From: Streptomyces sp. NA04227
GTDB lineage: Bacteria > Actinomycetota > Actinomycetes > Streptomycetales > Streptomycetaceae
Length of the DNA stretch: 64,000 bases
Direction of reading: 5' to 3'
Assembly (NCBI RefSeq): GCF_013364195.1
Contig: NZ_CP054918.1
Span: 7,181,001 to 7,245,000, forward strand
The position numbers and the translations under genes were made by a program. Shown piece by piece: positions 35,230-44,357 of the stretch (position 1 is its first letter; every line of letters begins with the position of its first letter). The notes under the pieces are model-generated. The model was not told the DNA's origin. It saw nothing but the letters and a program-made list of their open reading frames with translations, and ran no database searches.

Positions 35230-36101
35230 GCACGGCACAGACCGCCGCCGAGCGCGTCCCGCTGGTGGAGCTGGACGACGTCAGCAAGTACTACGGCAAC
35301 ATCCGCGCCCTGGAAGGCGTCTCGCTGGAGGTCCACGCGGGCGAGATCTCCTGCGTGCTCGGTGACAACGGCGCGGGCAAGTCCACCCTCATCAAGATCA
35401 TCGCGGGACTGCACCGGCACGACACGGGCACCCTGCGCATCGCGGGCGAGCAGACCTCGCTCTCCTCCCCGCGCGAGGCCCTGGACCGCGGCATCGCCAC
35501 GGTCTACCAGGACCTCGCCGTCGTCCCGCTGATGCCGGTCTGGCGCAACTTCTTCCTCGGCTCCGAACCGACCCGGGGCAGGGGCCCGCTGCGCCGCCTC
35601 GACGTGGCACGGATGCGGGAGACGACCCACGCCGAACTGCTGCGTATGGGCATCGACCTGCGCGACGTCGACCAGCCCATCGGCACCCTCTCGGGCGGTG
35701 AGCGCCAGTGCGTGGCCATCGCCCGCGCCGTCTACTTCGGCGCCAAGGTCCTCGTACTCGACGAGCCGACGGCCGCCCTGGGCGTCAAGCAGTCCGGCGT
35801 CGTCCTCAAGTACGTGGCCGCCGCCCGCGACGCCGGGCTCGGCGTCGTCCTGATCACCCACAACCCGCACCACGCCTACCTGGTCGGCGACCGGTTCGTC
35901 CTGCTCAAGCGCGGCGCCATGACCGGCAGCCACCTGAGCACGGACATCGACCTCGACGAGCTGACCCGGCAGATGGCGGGCGGCAGCGAGCTGGACGACC
36001 TGCGCCACGAGCTGGAGCGCGCTCCCACGCCCACCCATCTGGGTGGCGGGGCCACGGCCGCGGACGAGGACAGCCCCGGTGGTACCGCCGAGAAGAGCTG
36101 A
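35226..36101 (+). CDS. Sugar ABC transporter ATP-binding protein (single nucleotide-binding domain)
   Basis: 291 aa. Walker [11 protein letters not shown]-loop [10 protein letters not shown], signature LSGGERQ, Walker [12 protein letters not shown] and switch His in LITHNPHH. Most importers of this permease type use a tandem-domain ATPase of about 500 aa; this is the single-domain form, as in fructose-type (FrcA-like) systems. The C-terminal 35 residues are acidic and variable. Confidence 0.93.
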   Translation: MSTAQTAAERVPLVELDDVSKYYGNIRALEGVSLEVHAGEISCVLGDNGAGKSTLIKIIAGLHRHDTGTLRIAGEQTSLSSPREALDRGIATVYQDLAVVPLMPVWRNFFLGSEPTRGRGPLRRLDVARMRETTHAELLRMGIDLRDVDQPIGTLSGGERQCVAIARAVYFGAKVLVLDEPTAALGVKQSGVVLKYVAAARDAGLGVVLITHNPHHAYLVGDRFVLLKRGAMTGSHLSTDIDLDELTRQMAGGSELDDLRHELERAPTPTHLGGGATAADEDSPGGTAEKS

Positions 36102-36160
36102 CGCCCGGCCCGGGGAAGCCGCGATGCGACGGTGGGGCCGCGTGAGGCAGAATCGGCCCG

Positions 36161-37354
36161 ATGAGCAGCTACCGCGACCTCGCGCTTCCCCGGGCGCTCG
36201 GCTCGGCTCGGGTGTCCGGCACTTCCATGGGTTCCGCACGGGCCACCGTGCTGCGGACCGTGGGAGCCCGTGAGCGCCGGTCCCACCTGACCGCGCCGCG
36301 CGTTCCCACCGTCGGCATCGACATCGGCGGCACGAAGGTGATGGCCGGTGTCGTCGACGCCGACGGGGTGATCCAGGAGAAGGTCCGCACCGAGACACCG
36401 GACAAGTCCAAGAGCCCGAAGGTCGTCGAGGACACCATCGTCGAACTCGTCCTCGACCTCTCCGACCGGCACGACGTGCACGCCGTCGGCATCGGTGCCG
36501 CGGGCTGGGTCGACGCTGACCGCAACCGGGTCCTGTTCGCGCCCCACCTGTCCTGGCGCAACGAGCCCCTGCGCGACCGTCTCGCCGAACGCCTGGCCGT
36601 ACCCGTCCTCGTCGACAACGACGCCAACACCGCCGCCTGGGCCGAGTGGCGCTTCGGCGCCGGACGCGGTGAGGACCACCTCGTCATGATCACGCTGGGC
36701 ACCGGCATCGGCGGCGCGATCCTGGAGGGCGGCCAGGTCAAGCGCGGCAAGTACGGGGTCGCGGGAGAGTTCGGCCACATGCAGGTGGTGCCCGGCGGGC
36801 ACCGCTGCCCGTGCGGAAACCGGGGCTGCTGGGAGCAGTACAGCTCGGGCAACGCCCTGGTACGCGAGGCGCGGGAACTGGCCGCCGCCGAGTCCCCGGT
36901 CGCGTACAACATCATCGACCGCGTCAAGGGCAACATCCCCGAGATCACCGGGCCGCTGATCACCGAACTCGCCCGCGAGGGCGACGCGATGTGCGTGGAA
37001 CTGCTCCAGGACATCGGCCAGTGGCTCGGCGTCGGCATCGCCAATCTCGCCGCCGCGCTCGACCCCTCCTGCTTCGTCATCGGCGGCGGCGTCAGCGCGG
37101 CCGACGACCTGCTCATCGTCCCGGCGCGGGACGCCTTCAAACGGCATCTGACCGGGCGCGGCTACCGCCCCGAGGCCCGTATCGCGCGCGCCCAGCTCGG
37201 ACCCGATGCGGGTATGGTCGGCGCTGCCGACCTCGCCCGGCTGGTCGCCCGCCGCTTCCGGCGCGCGAACCGCCGCCGGGTGGAGCGCCACGAACGCTAC
37301 GAGCGCTACGTGCAGGCACGCCGCACCCGCACCACCCAGCAGGGAACCCCGTGA
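36161..37354 (+). CDS. ROK-family sugar kinase
   Basis: 397 aa. ATP motif VGIDIGGTKVMAGVVDADG starting near residue 49, the sugar-site segment VLVDNDANTAAWAEW, and the ROK zinc motif HRCPCGNRGCWEQY from about residue 214 (first Cys at 216). It is a kinase rather than a ROK repressor, since no helix-turn-helix precedes the kinase domain; a 45-residue basic N-terminal extension is present instead. The ATG at 36161 lacks a clear ribosome site. It follows the transporter operon by 59 bp and probably phosphorylates the imported sugar. Confidence 0.9.
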   Translation: MSSYRDLALPRALGSARVSGTSMGSARATVLRTVGARERRSHLTAPRVPTVGIDIGGTKVMAGVVDADGVIQEKVRTETPDKSKSPKVVEDTIVELVLDLSDRHDVHAVGIGAAGWVDADRNRVLFAPHLSWRNEPLRDRLAERLAVPVLVDNDANTAAWAEWRFGAGRGEDHLVMITLGTGIGGAILEGGQVKRGKYGVAGEFGHMQVVPGGHRCPCGNRGCWEQYSSGNALVREARELAAAESPVAYNIIDRVKGNIPEITGPLITELAREGDAMCVELLQDIGQWLGVGIANLAAALDPSCFVIGGGVSAADDLLIVPARDAFKRHLTGRGYRPEARIARAQLGPDAGMVGAADLARLVARRFRRANRRRVERHERYERYVQARRTRTTQQGTP

Positions 37355-37941
37355 TGCCCACCGTCGACCGGCCCGTCGTCCCCCGTCAGCCCGAACCACC
37401 TGGCGAGGAGAACACCGAGAGCCGCGGCCGCCGAATCCGCCGCCGCGCGCTCACCCTGCTGATCATCGTGCTGCTCATCGGGATCCCGGCCGGTTATCTG
37501 ATCATCTCCGCGAACCAGAGCCGCGACAGCGGCAGGGACAAGGAGGACAAGTACGCCTGGCGCGGCCTGCGCCAGGACTGGCCCTCCAAGGTCCAGCGCC
37601 GGATCTACCAGGTCCCGATCCCGCCGTACTCCGCCGACGTCGCCTACTACGAGACCAACAACTGGCGCACCAGCCGCCTCTACGTGGAGTTCCTCACCAG
37701 CAACGAGGGCCTGGAGCGGTTCCTCAACCAGCTCGGTACGGACACCTCGGAGCTGAAGAAGAACAAGTTCCCGATCGGCGCGCGCGACCGCCACGTCGTG
37801 CGCTGGAACTTCACCGGCCTCGGCCCTTGGCAGGGTCTGACCCAGGTCAGGAAGAAGCCGCTGCCCACGCACGACATCGTCGTGAACCGCTCCAACCCGG
37901 CTCACCCGCGCGTGTTCCTGGTGTCGACCACGACGCCTTGA
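37354..37941 (+). CDS. Single-pass membrane protein of unknown function
   Basis: 195 aa. Short cytoplasmic N-terminus with an Arg-rich patch, one membrane helix at about 33-53 (LTLLIIVLLIGIPAGYLIIS), then an outside domain of about 140 residues with no Cys (YAWRGLRQDWPSKVQRRIYQ, YYETNNWRTSRLYVEF). The ATG shares its A with the ROK stop (GTG at 37351 is an alternative start), so it is coupled to the kinase gene. Family not recognised. The next 298 bp contain several CCTTGACGG-like copies but no gene. Confidence 0.78.
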   Translation: MPTVDRPVVPRQPEPPGEENTESRGRRIRRRALTLLIIVLLIGIPAGYLIISANQSRDSGRDKEDKYAWRGLRQDWPSKVQRRIYQVPIPPYSADVAYYETNNWRTSRLYVEFLTSNEGLERFLNQLGTDTSELKKNKFPIGARDRHVVRWNFTGLGPWQGLTQVRKKPLPTHDIVVNRSNPAHPRVFLVSTTTP

Positions 37942-38239
37942 CGGGTGCTCCTCGAGGACGGTGCGTTGACGGCCGCGCCTTGATCACGATGCCTTGACGG
38001 CTGCGTCTTGAGGCGGGTCCGCCCGCCGCTCGTACGCGCTCCACCTCCGTGAACCTGAGGCGCCGGGAAGAATCCGACGCCCGGCTTCCGCTGTCCTCTT
38101 GCCGAGGCCTGTCGCGCCGAGAGCGAGGGCGAAACGGCAGGTCAGGGCCGTTGTCATACCCCGGTCGTAGAGTCGGGGGCGACAAGGCGGAGGTTCCGGG
38201 TCCGGGGAGGATTCCGGGGGAGGAGAGGAGGTGAGCGTG

Positions 38240-41218
38240 ATGGCGGCCGATGCGTCCTCGGCGTACGCGTTTCCGGCTTTGCCGTCTGCGCCGTCGCCGA
38301 CGTCTTCGCCTCCGCCCTCGCGGTCGGCTGCGGCGAAGGCTCTTCCGTCCTCGCTCGCGCCTCCGGGTCTCGGACTCCTGCGCCTCGCCGCCGTCTTTCT
38401 GCCCGCCGAAGTTCCTCGGGAGGGACGGCTCGCCTTCTGGGATCCGGAGGGTGGAGCCTTGCCGGGCCCGGCGGGGAACGACGGTACCGGTGGCAGAGGC
38501 GACGGCGGTGCCGGCGGTGCCGGCGGTGACCCGCCCAAGCGCACCGAACTGACCGTGGTCGGACCTCGGGGCGCGACCGTCCGCACCAGAACCGTCCCCG
38601 CGCTGGAGCTGGGCGTCGCCGAGGCCCTGCCGTTTCTCGTACGCGCCCGCCACAGTCCCGCCGCGCATCCGGCGACGGTCTGCTGGGGCGCCGCCGCACT
38701 GCACGCACTGCATATCATCACCCGCGGTCTCCTGCTGCCCGGACTCACCGCCGACGGTCACGACGCTTGGCGGGCCGGGCCGCTCGACGCGGACGACATC
38801 GCTCAACTACGGGCCATCGCGGCGGCGTTGCCCTACGAGGGGTACGCCACGCCGCTCGCGGGCCGAGGCCCTCTCCAGCTACCCGAACCACAGGCCCTGG
38901 TACGGGCGTTCGCCGACGCGGTGGCCGACACCCTGCCGCGCACCCCGGCCGCGGCCGCCGCACTCGGCGCCCCGTTCGCGGCGCGCGAGCCGCAGCACCT
39001 GCCGCGGGCACGGGACTGGGCGGCCGAGGTGGCCGCGGGCAGCGACGCAGGAGTCGGCATCTCGCTTCGGGTGGACCTGTCCGCGCTCCACGCGTTCGAA
39101 CAGGCCGGACCCGAGAACGAGGGGCGTGGCGCCGCGGCGATCGTCCAGGTGCACAGCAAGGCCGATCCCACCCTGCTGATCGACGCGGCCGCGCTCTGGG
39201 CGGGGGAGGGGGAGCCGACGTTCGGGCCGCGCGCACGGCTGGCCGCCACCCTGGCGCTGCGCAGGGCGGCCCGGGTCTGGGCGCCCCTCGACCGGCTCAG
39301 GGAACGGGACGTACCCGACGTACTGGCCCTTGAGGACCAGGAGTTGACGGATCTGCTCGGGCGGGCCGCGGGCAGGCTGTCCGCCGCGGGTGTCGCGGTG
39401 CACTGGCCGCGCGAGCTGACCCGGAACCTGTCCGCCGAAGCCGTGGTGCGGCCCGCGCCCGGTTCGGCCACCGACGGCACCGGCTTTCTGGAAGGTGAGC
39501 AACTGCTCCAGTTCCGTTGGCAGTTGGCGCTCGGCGGTGCGGACCTGAACGAGTCGGAGATGGACGCCCTGGCCGAGGCGCACCGGCCGGTGGTCAGACT
39601 CCGCGACCAGTGGGTGCTCGTCGACCCGGCCCTGGTGCGCAAGGCCCGCAAACGCCATCTCGGACTGCTCGACCCGGTGGACGCACTGTCGGCAGCCCTG
39701 ACCGGCAGCGCGGAGGTCGACGGCGAGAGTGTGCCGATCGTCCCGGTGGGCGCACTCGCGGCCCTGCGCGAACGGCTCACGGCCGGAGTGCCGCCGGTGA
39801 CACAGCCGCCGGAACTTCAGGCGCGGCTGCGCGACTATCAACTGCACGGCCTGGCCTGGCTGGAGATGATGACCGGCCTCGGCCTCGGCGGCTGCCTCGC
39901 CGACGACATGGGCCTCGGCAAGACCGTCACCCTCATCGCCCTGCACCTGCGGCGGGCCCGCCCCGAACCGACCCTGGTGGTGTGCCCGGCTTCCCTGCTC
40001 GGCAACTGGCAGCGCGAGATCAACCGGTTCGCGCCCGGCGTGCCCGTACGGCGCTTTCACGGTCCCGGCCGTGATCTGAGCGCGCTGGACGGCGGATTCG
40101 TCCTCACCACGTACGGCACCATGCGCGCGGCGGCGGAGTCGCTCGCCGCGCAGCCCTGGGGTCTGGTCGTCGCCGACGAGGCCCAGCACGTCAAGAACCC
40201 GCACTCCGCCACCGCCCGCGCGCTGCGTACCATCCCGGCCCCCGCACGGGTCGCCCTGACCGGCACCCCCGTCGAGAACAACCTCTCCGAACTGTGGGCC
40301 CTGCTCGACTGGACCACCCCGGGACTGCTCGGACCGCTGGCCGCCTTCCGCTCCCGGCACGCACGGCCGGTGGAGGGCGGCGAGGACCCCGAGGCGGTAC
40401 AGCGGCTGGCCCGGCTCGTTCGGCCCTTCCTGCTGCGGCGCAAGAAGTCCGACCCGGGCATCGTGCCCGAACTCCCGCCCAAGACCGAGACCGACCATCC
40501 GGTGCCGCTGACCCGCGAACAGGTCGCGCTGTACGAGGCGGTGGTACGGGAGTCGATGGCCGCGATCGAGCAGGCCGACGGCATCGGGCGCCGCGGCCTC
40601 GTCCTCAAGCTCCTGACCTCGCTCAAGCAGATCTGCAACCACCCGGCGCAGTACCTCAAGGAACCCACCGGCGGCGCCCGTACCACCGGCCGTTCCGGCA
40701 AGCTCGCCCTGCTCGACGAGTTGCTCGACACCGTGCTCGCCGAGGACGGCTCGGTGCTGGTCTTCACGCAGTACGTGGGCATGGCCCGGCTGATCACGGC
40801 GCATCTGTCGGCCCGTGCCGTACCGGCCGAACTCCTGGACGGCAGCACACCCGTGGCCGAACGGGAGCGCCTGGTGGACCGGTTCCAGGACGGCGCCACC
40901 CCGGTACTCGTGCTCTCCCTCAAGGCCGCGGGCACCGGCCTCAACCTCACCCGCGCGGGCCATGTCGTGCACTTCGACCGATGGTGGAACCCGGCCGTCG
41001 AGGAGCAGGCCACGGACCGCGCGTATCGCATCGGACAGACCCAGCCCGTACAGGTGCACCGTCTGGTCACCGAGGGCACCGTCGAGGACCGGATCGCCGA
41101 ACTACTCGAATCCAAGAGGGCGTTGGCCGACGCGGTCCTGGGCTCCGGCGAGAGCGGACTGACCGAACTGACGGACCGCGAACTGGCCGACCTCGTCTCC
41201 CTGCGGAGGCCCGAGTGA
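38240..41218 (+). CDS. SNF2-family DEAD/DEAH-box ATPase
   Basis: 992 aa. A poorly conserved N-terminal half (DUF3670/SNF2_N-associated type) leads to the motor: motif I DDMGLGKT (Lys561), motif II ADEAQHVKN, motif III ALTGTPVENN, and in the second lobe VLVFTQYVGMARLITAHL, LSLKAAGTGLNLT and HFDRWWNPAVEEQATDRAYR. Such proteins translocate on DNA, often in repair or in defence. ATG at 38240 is chosen over GTG 38231 because the near-perfect AGGAGGTG is correctly spaced only for the ATG. Its stop overlaps the SWIM-protein start. Confidence 0.93.
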   Translation: MAADASSAYAFPALPSAPSPTSSPPPSRSAAAKALPSSLAPPGLGLLRLAAVFLPAEVPREGRLAFWDPEGGALPGPAGNDGTGGRGDGGAGGAGGDPPKRTELTVVGPRGATVRTRTVPALELGVAEALPFLVRARHSPAAHPATVCWGAAALHALHIITRGLLLPGLTADGHDAWRAGPLDADDIAQLRAIAAALPYEGYATPLAGRGPLQLPEPQALVRAFADAVADTLPRTPAAAAALGAPFAAREPQHLPRARDWAAEVAAGSDAGVGISLRVDLSALHAFEQAGPENEGRGAAAIVQVHSKADPTLLIDAAALWAGEGEPTFGPRARLAATLALRRAARVWAPLDRLRERDVPDVLALEDQELTDLLGRAAGRLSAAGVAVHWPRELTRNLSAEAVVRPAPGSATDGTGFLEGEQLLQFRWQLALGGADLNESEMDALAEAHRPVVRLRDQWVLVDPALVRKARKRHLGLLDPVDALSAALTGSAEVDGESVPIVPVGALAALRERLTAGVPPVTQPPELQARLRDYQLHGLAWLEMMTGLGLGGCLADDMGLGKTVTLIALHLRRARPEPTLVVCPASLLGNWQREINRFAPGVPVRRFHGPGRDLSALDGGFVLTTYGTMRAAAESLAAQPWGLVVADEAQHVKNPHSATARALRTIPAPARVALTGTPVENNLSELWALLDWTTPGLLGPLAAFRSRHARPVEGGEDPEAVQRLARLVRPFLLRRKKSDPGIVPELPPKTETDHPVPLTREQVALYEAVVRESMAAIEQADGIGRRGLVLKLLTSLKQICNHPAQYLKEPTGGARTTGRSGKLALLDELLDTVLAEDGSVLVFTQYVGMARLITAHLSARAVPAELLDGSTPVAERERLVDRFQDGATPVLVLSLKAAGTGLNLTRAGHVVHFDRWWNPAVEEQATDRAYRIGQTQPVQVHRLVTEGTVEDRIAELLESKRALADAVLGSGESGLTELTDRELADLVSLRRPE

Positions 41219-43017
41219 CTGCCGCACCCGGCCCGGAGCCGGAGCACAGGGGCCGCGACGAGGATGCCGCCGGGGGCGTGCACTCGGGCCAGGGCCAGGG
41301 CCAGGACCGGGAGCAGGGACAGGGAAAGGATTCGGACCCGGCTTCGGTCCCGACCCCGGCCGACGGTGGCGCCCGCGGCGAGCAACCCCTACCCGGCGGC
41401 CGTCCCGCCGACGAGGCTCGCCGTATGTTGCGCTCGGCACGGGAGCGTGCGGCCGAGGCTGGAGCGCGTACACCGCCCGCACGGCCCGTGCGCCGTCGAC
41501 GGGCGTCGCCCGCCGCCGTGCCGCCGGAACTCCGGCGGACCTTCGGCCCTGGGGAGGGACAGGCACCCGGCACGGGGCGTCGGCTGTCTCGGAGGTGGGC
41601 GGACGAACGGGGATCTGCCGTGGTTCGCGGTGGTGCAGCGGTCGGAGGCATGGGAGCGGAGGGCCCTGGCGCTGACGGCCCGGGCACTGACGGCACCGGC
41701 ACCGACGGCATTGGCACCGACGGCACCGATGGCGTTGGCGCGGAGGACATCCGCACCGAGGGCACGGTGGCGGACAGCACCGTTCCTGAGGGTGGCGGCG
41801 CCAAGAGCACCGGCAACGAGCCCTCGTTCGCGGCCACTTGGTGGGGGAGGGCCTGGCTGAGTGCGCTGGCGGAGGGGGCCGACCCGGCGCGCCTGGAGCG
41901 CGGCCGGGACTACGCCGAGAGCGGGCGGGTCGACACGGTCAGCGTCACCCCCGGAGTGGTCCTGGCCTATGTGCACGGCGGGCGGCCGCGCCCGTACCGC
42001 ACGCTGCTGCGGCTGCCCGTCCTGGACACGGCGGACTGGGAACTGTTCCTCGACACCGCCGTCGGCACACCCGCGTGGGCGGCTGCGCTCCTGGACCGCG
42101 AACTCCCCGTACCCCTCGCCGAGTCGGTGCCCCTGCTGCCGCGCCCCGGCGAACTGCGGGCCGAGTGCGGCTGCCCGGACGGCGCCCGGCCGTGCAAGCA
42201 CGCGGCAGCGCTGTGCCACCGCACCGCCCGCATCCTCGACGAGGACCCCTTCGCGCTGCTGCTTCTGCGTGGCCGTGCCGAACGCGAACTCCTGGACGCG
42301 CTGGCGCGGCGCAGCGCCGCCGAGGCCACGGCCGCCGGGCCGGGGGAGAGCCGTATGCCCTCGGTACGCGCCGACGAGGCGGTTCTCGGTGCCGCACCGG
42401 CGAGGGCCGTATCGGCGATGCTGCCCGCGCCGCTTCCGCCACCGGCCAGTCCCGGCACCCCGCCCGCGTACCCGGTCGCCGAAGGCGGCCCCGACCCGTT
42501 CGCCCTCGACCAGTTGGCGACCGAGGCGGCCGCACGCGCCCACGCTCTGCTCACCACCGGTGAGGATCCGCTCGCCGGGGTCGGCCTGTGGCAGGACGCG
42601 GTGCGGATCGCCGCCGCCCGCCCGGGCTCGGGGCTGACCGCGTCGGGCCGGGCTTTGTACGCACAGTTGGCGGAGGCCGTCGGCCGCAGTCCCGCCGAGC
42701 TGGGGCGAGCGGTCGCCGCCTGGCGGCAGGGCGGCCCCGACGGGCTCACCGTCCTGGAAGAGCCCTGGGACCCACCGGCCGGCCGCTTCGACCGCGCCCG
42801 CCCCGCCCTTCTGGCCGTCGGACTCCCGGCCTTCCGCCCCTGGCGCAACAGACTCACCCACCCCTCGGGCGAGCGCCAGCTACGCCTCGGCCGCGACGGG
42901 CTCTGGTACGCCTACGAATCCGAACCGGACCAGGACGACTGGTGGCCGACCGGCACCGCGGACCAGGACCCCGTGACGGCGTTGACGTTTCCCGGGGAGG
43001 CCGAACCGAGCCCATGA
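41215..43017 (+). CDS. SWIM zinc-finger protein coupled to the SNF2 ATPase
   Basis: 600 aa. Residues 1-210 are low-complexity, with a Gly-Thr-Asp-Gly repeat coded by GGCACCGACGGC-like hexamers (about 41680-41760). The SWIM motif is complete: Cys318, Cys320, Cys327, His329 (CGCPDGARPCKH). SWIM domains bind DNA or proteins and commonly accompany SNF2 ATPases in bacteria. GTG start overlaps the SNF2 stop by four bases, so equal expression is likely. Confidence 0.9.
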   Translation: MTAAPGPEPEHRGRDEDAAGGVHSGQGQGQDREQGQGKDSDPASVPTPADGGARGEQPLPGGRPADEARRMLRSARERAAEAGARTPPARPVRRRRASPAAVPPELRRTFGPGEGQAPGTGRRLSRRWADERGSAVVRGGAAVGGMGAEGPGADGPGTDGTGTDGIGTDGTDGVGAEDIRTEGTVADSTVPEGGGAKSTGNEPSFAATWWGRAWLSALAEGADPARLERGRDYAESGRVDTVSVTPGVVLAYVHGGRPRPYRTLLRLPVLDTADWELFLDTAVGTPAWAAALLDRELPVPLAESVPLLPRPGELRAECGCPDGARPCKHAAALCHRTARILDEDPFALLLLRGRAERELLDALARRSAAEATAAGPGESRMPSVRADEAVLGAAPARAVSAMLPAPLPPPASPGTPPAYPVAEGGPDPFALDQLATEAAARAHALLTTGEDPLAGVGLWQDAVRIAAARPGSGLTASGRALYAQLAEAVGRSPAELGRAVAAWRQGGPDGLTVLEEPWDPPAGRFDRARPALLAVGLPAFRPWRNRLTHPSGERQLRLGRDGLWYAYESEPDQDDWWPTGTADQDPVTALTFPGEAEPSP

Positions 43018-43035
43018 GCCAAGCTGTTGAGGCGA

Positions 43036-43110
43036 ACCTATGAGCCGTACCCGTCACACAAACCCATGAGCTGTACTCGTCACACGAGTCGACGAGCCGT
43101 ACCCACGAGG
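43036..43110 (+). repeat. Degenerate 25-26 bp tandem units downstream of the SWIM gene
   Basis: Three imperfect copies of CCTATGAGCCGTACCCGTCA-like sequence lie between the SWIM gene and the converging SRPBCC-like gene; shorter ATGAGC fragments continue to 43155. No coding role. Confidence 0.6.
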
Positions 43111-43203
43111 CGGGTCCGTGAGTCGGGCGGTGCATGAGCAGTACCTATGAGCCGAGCCCGTGTTCATCTCCACCGGGGTCCTTTCCGCTCGGCCCGGGGC
43201 ACG

Positions 43204-43713
43204 TCATCCTCGGTCGGACTGCCCCGTGTCCCCTGCGTCCCCCGCGTCCCCCGCGCGTGATTCCGCGTGGCTGCGGATCGACGCGAGCATCCTGCGCATG
43301 CCTGCCACGTGTCTGCCGCTGCCGATGACGAGCCGTTGGTAGCAGCCACCGGCCAGACCGGGGAAGGACGCGCGGCTCTCGGCGCGCAACCGTGACTGTC
43401 CGGGGCCCATCTCTTCGATGCGGAAGGTCAGGGCGTAGTCGGAGAAGCGATGGGTGCCGCGGAGCGCCAACTCACGTCCCGGCGACGCGGAGATCACCCG
43501 GAATCCGGGCAGGGTGGAGCCCTCGGACAGGGGGCGCGGTCCGGACGCCACGCAGTCCGCGGCGCCGATGAGCCGGGTGTAACGGGCCATCGCGGGGCGG
43601 GAGAAGGACCTGTCCAGGGTGGCGCTCAGCTCGGCCCAGACCTCGTCGGTGTTTGCCGCGACCACCGCGGTGTGCTCGTCCACGAAGGGCAGTGCGGCGA
43701 TGTCCCTTTCCAT
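43204..43713 (-). CDS. SRPBCC-like (START-fold) protein
   Basis: 169 aa from the ATG at 43713 (GGAG seven bases upstream). The sequence follows a polyketide-cyclase/START-type fold: TAVVAANTDEVWAELSATLD at the start, LPGFRVISASPGRELALRG, FSDYALTFRIEE and a long C-terminal helix (GCYQRLVIGSGRHVAGMRRM). A short Gly-Asp repeat ends the protein. It might bind a hydrophobic ligand. Although next to a PKS cluster, it reads away from it and need not belong. Confidence 0.8.
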   Translation of the reverse strand: MERDIAALPFVDEHTAVVAANTDEVWAELSATLDRSFSRPAMARYTRLIGAADCVASGPRPLSEGSTLPGFRVISASPGRELALRGTHRFSDYALTFRIEEMGPGQSRLRAESRASFPGLAGGCYQRLVIGSGRHVAGMRRMLASIRSHAESRAGDAGDAGDTGQSDRG

Positions 43714-44357
43714 CACGTCTCCTTGGCAGGTGCCCATGTGGACCCTTCCGGGCTGTCCGCCCGGTGCGGCCGACACGACGGCCACAGCATTGCGGGCGTT
43801 GCCGATCTGTCGAGTAGGGCGATGATCGACGGGCACCCACACACATCCGTCGCATCCATACGCATGCCGACCGGCTCTGTGCCGCGTCCTCCCCGCGGCC
43901 CGCACAGTCGAGAGTCTTTCGCGCCACCTTCGAGAGCGCTCAGGGGTGAGACTACCCCCTCGAACGCATCGCTCCGGTCACTCAACGCCCGGGCTGACGC
44001 CAGGAGTTCAGCATCCGGTTGCCTGTTCGTCGCCGCGCGGCACCTGGTCGACCCATCGAGGCGTGGACATGAACATTCCCCGGTTGACCTGCTTGAAAGC
44101 GAAACCGATCGGTATCCGGAGCCGGTCCGCGCATACAAAGAGCCAGGTCAGCCACCCCTTCCAGGTGAACCGGAGGAGCATATTCAGTAGCTACTTACAA
44201 GTAGTTAGATTGTGGTGTCCGTCACAGTGGTGCTCATTGGCCAGTTTGGCTGCTAGCGTCTCGGCGCGGTGACCCCTGAGCCCAGCCTGCATTGCATTGC
44301 GGGCCGGTTCGTGTGGGGCAATTCGGGGGATTTCTGTGGTCGGCAACGGGGGATGTC
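43714..44357 (+). other. Intergenic region upstream of the PKS genes
   Basis: 644 bp with no supportable gene. Its right part is AT-richer than the surroundings and holds the putative PKS promoter at 44183-44211. Confidence 0.6.
44183..44211 (+). promoter_or_regulatory. Candidate PKS promoter with embedded palindrome CTACTT-AC-AAGTAG
   Basis: TAGATT (44206-44211) is a good -10; TTCAGT 17 bp upstream is a weak -35. The perfect dyad CTACTT-N2-AAGTAG (44191-44204) fills the spacer, where a bound regulator would block or remodel polymerase. The transcript would have a leader of about 140 bases. Confidence 0.5.

Noticed and set aside
43946..44272. 108-codon plus-strand frame upstream of the PKS
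   Set aside because: No ribosome site, mixed codon use, and it spans the likely PKS promoter.
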